Source: Epiperipatus broadwayi (Eukaryota > Onychophora > Udeonychophora > Euonychophora > Peripatidae). From it: a stretch of DNA of 64,000 bases. Location of the stretch: positions 1,248,992 to 1,312,991 of the forward strand of contig JAQFVV010006313.1 of the NCBI GenBank assembly GCA_028023455.1, in the 5' to 3' direction. Positions 62,061 through 64,000 of the stretch are shown piece by piece; positions within the stretch are counted from its first letter, which is position 1, and the number at the start of each line of letters is the position of its first letter. The position numbers were made by a program, and so were the translations under genes. Under the pieces are notes generated by a model. The model worked only from the letters and a program-made list of their open reading frames with translations, did no database searches and had not been told where the DNA came from.

Positions 62061-63760
62061 TGTATTCTAAAGTTTTACCTTGTAATTTAAAATTTTTAAA
62101 TGTGTTTAAACTTAATTTGGCTGATGTTTGGCGTAGTGCTTTTATTTCTCAATTGTTTAAACAATATTTAAAATTTCTTGTCTCTCCCTGAATCTAGTCA
62201 GCACAAACCATCTTCATCCAATTAGATCACAGTAAATAAATTTTCCAGATATGTAGGTATCTGGTGGCACTCTCTGTGATCAGGATGGATTGAGTTTGTT
62301 ACAATATATATATATATGATTTCGTTCATTTATATTTAGTAATTCTAATCAGGTATTTCCTGCAATTGTCTATCTGATCATTTTATTTTATTTTTATGTA
62401 ATTTGTGGGCAGAAATCAGGTGAGCAGAAAGGGATGTTAAGAGGAATAAAATAGGATAGGGCAAGACTATTATTGAAGAAGTTATCAGTGAATTAATTCA
62501 TTATTGTTCAAGAAATAATAAAGTAAATTATTTATAGTAAAGTCATTATTATAAAAAAAAGAAATAAATTTTTCACGACCTCAGTGATATGAAAGTCAGA
62601 TCTATCAATCACCCTGTTTCACCTACTATTTTACACAGTAATATTTATTTTCATATTTATATTTATCCAAATCCATATATATATCAAGTTAAATTTAAAC
62701 CTAAATATTGTAATTTTTGCATAATCATGTGTATGTGTTTGTAGCATACATCATTCAACACTTACATATGTGATAAATTAGTGTATACGCACATAATATT
62801 ATAATTTATTAAATAATTTAATGTAAATCTTGAAGTATGTGTTACACAAACCTACATATATACAAAACATAAGTAATGCTATGGATTTAAAAGCATTAAA
62901 AAATTTTGTTTTATTTTCAATTTTGTTGTAAAATTAATAGAAATTGTTATATTTTGCTTATGAAGATAAATTTCTGTTAAATATGATACATATAGAGTAG
63001 GATGTTTATGAGTTTCAAAGATGTTTTCTTTAAAAAAAAGATGCAATGAAAATAATTTCTTTCACTGAATTTTGACCTAATTAAATATTAATGGTGAAAA
63101 TAGATTTTAAATATTTGCAATAAATTAACCTGGGTTAAAATCAAGGGATCCACCTTTTTAAAAAAAGAAGAAGAAATCGATAAATTAGCTGAATTCCCTG
63201 CCTTTGCTAAAAATATTGCAAAATAGATGAGAAAAACAAATGTAAAAACTAGAAAGTCGTAAACAAGTTTTGTAACTTGCGAAGGGGATAGGGAGGTCAG
63301 TATATAAATCTTTAGTTCCAGCCATTTAAGGCAGATAATTATTATTCACTTTAATTTTAACAGGTTGTATTAAAAATTTTCATGATGAGAATCATTGAGT
63401 AGTGGGTGATAGATTTGCTGTCTATCTCCCTAAATTCTGATCTACAAGATGGTAGGACATCAGCACCCTCAACCTGAATTGCAGAGGTAATGGAAAGATG
63501 GACCAAGATTAAGTGACCATGCAAGTCAACCATAGAAGACAGATCAGTAACGAAATTCTGCAGATTTTAACTCATTCTTTTAAATTAGATCTAAAACTTT
63601 TAAAGCTAAATAAATTAATATGTAAATAGTCATTTTATTTAAACTGTTTTAAATCCTAAACTTTTAAAAATGTTAATTTCTAAAACTCAAGCTAAATGTA
63701 TCTTTTATTTTATATTTTGGTTTTGTAAATACTGCCTGATTTAATCAAAACAAAAGCTCA
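62061..63760. other. AT-rich sequence, nothing recognised
   Basis: A short (TA)n at 62306-62319 and no coding signal. Confidence 0.5.
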
Positions 63761-63779
63761 TAATATACAGTGCTATGTT

Positions 63780-64000
63780 GAAATCACAATAGAATGGCTT
63801 AAAAAACATCTGGGAAGCACATCAGTTAATAAACCCAGAACCACATATTCAAAACCCAAAACTGGGCTTAAACAACCATAGGATAACCTCGTTATTTAAA
63901 TACTGGACTCTGGAGCCCAAGTATCTTGATTTCATAATCAAATTAAATCTTAACGCTATGCCAACTCTATCCTTCCTTTGTCATAGATGGCATATCACAA
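63780..64000 (+). mobile_element. LINE ORF2 C-terminal region, cut by the window edge
   Basis: The plus strand encodes KYWTLEPKYLDFIIKLNLNA and then MPTLSFLCHRWHI. This aligns with the segment at about 17130-17230 in the 13-18 kb LINE (WSLELKLFDFLLKFNLNALP). It is a second copy of that family, better preserved here, continuing beyond the window. Confidence 0.75.

Overview
The window looks like non-coding, repeat-dominated nuclear DNA from an animal with a large, very AT-rich genome (roughly three quarters A+T by eye). Several features point to a metazoan, probably a lophotrochozoan such as a mollusc. These are RTE-type and Tx1/L1- or I-like non-LTR retrotransposons, Gypsy-like LTR elements, a Penelope-like GIY-YIG relic, a hAT-type MITE, degenerate vertebrate/mollusc-type CCCTAA repeats, tRNA-derived SINEs and very long (TAA)n tracts. 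The species cannot be fixed from sequence alone. I see no intact host protein-coding gene; at most there are a few splice-site-bounded candidate exons (26.33, 28.1, 43.95 and 52.5 kb).

Layout. 1-8.7 kb: AT-rich DNA with (TA)n hairpins, a roughly 2-kb CpG-rich insert (2971-5019) set inside a TA tract, and a foldback element (6239-6404). 8.7-12.5 kb: a unit with inverted ends that contains an interstitial telomere-like block (9552-9662), a (TAA)n/(TGA)n tract, a 28-copy ~40-bp minisatellite (10691-11810), and a LINE 3' end with a (TAA)n tail. 12.7-18.3 kb: a decayed non-LTR element (CCHC ORF1, EN-RT ORF2, (TAA)n tail). Its ORF1 is interrupted by a 238-bp foldback that carries a hammerhead-ribozyme-like core. 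19.26-19.72 kb: a hAT MITE with target duplication. 20.34-20.39 kb: a well-formed hammerhead ribozyme motif on the minus strand, with a dead sister copy at 30.33 kb. 21.8-22.3 kb: an array of a conserved 14-nt core separated by diverged spacers. 35.08-38.27 kb: an RTE-type LINE split into two inverted halves, the structure produced by twin priming. 44.89-48.37 kb: a Gypsy-like element with two LTRs and no RT catalytic region. 49.2 and 54.2-54.5 kb: tRNA-like SINE units. 50.9-51.6 kb: compound trinucleotide tracts on a minus-strand LINE end. 56.86-59.02 kb: a second Gypsy-like element lacking the RT region. 59.24-59.77 kb: an inverted-repeat-bounded Penelope-like fragment with a GIY-YIG domain and a degenerate hammerhead motif. 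The window ends inside another copy of the 13-18 kb LINE family.

The most notable theme is small self-cleaving-ribozyme motifs. Four hammerhead-like motifs occur in 64 kb: one with a complete conserved core (20.3 kb), one with the core present but a weakened stem II (13.4 kb) and two degenerate (30.3 and 59.3 kb). Three have a six-nucleotide self-complementary stem III or its remnant, as in the minimal dimer-acting hammerheads known from Penelope-like elements, newt satellite DNA and animal retrozymes. The monomer of the 10.7-11.8 kb minisatellite is clearly related to the 3' half of the 20.3 kb ribozyme. All structural statements come from reading by eye; no folding or database search was run.
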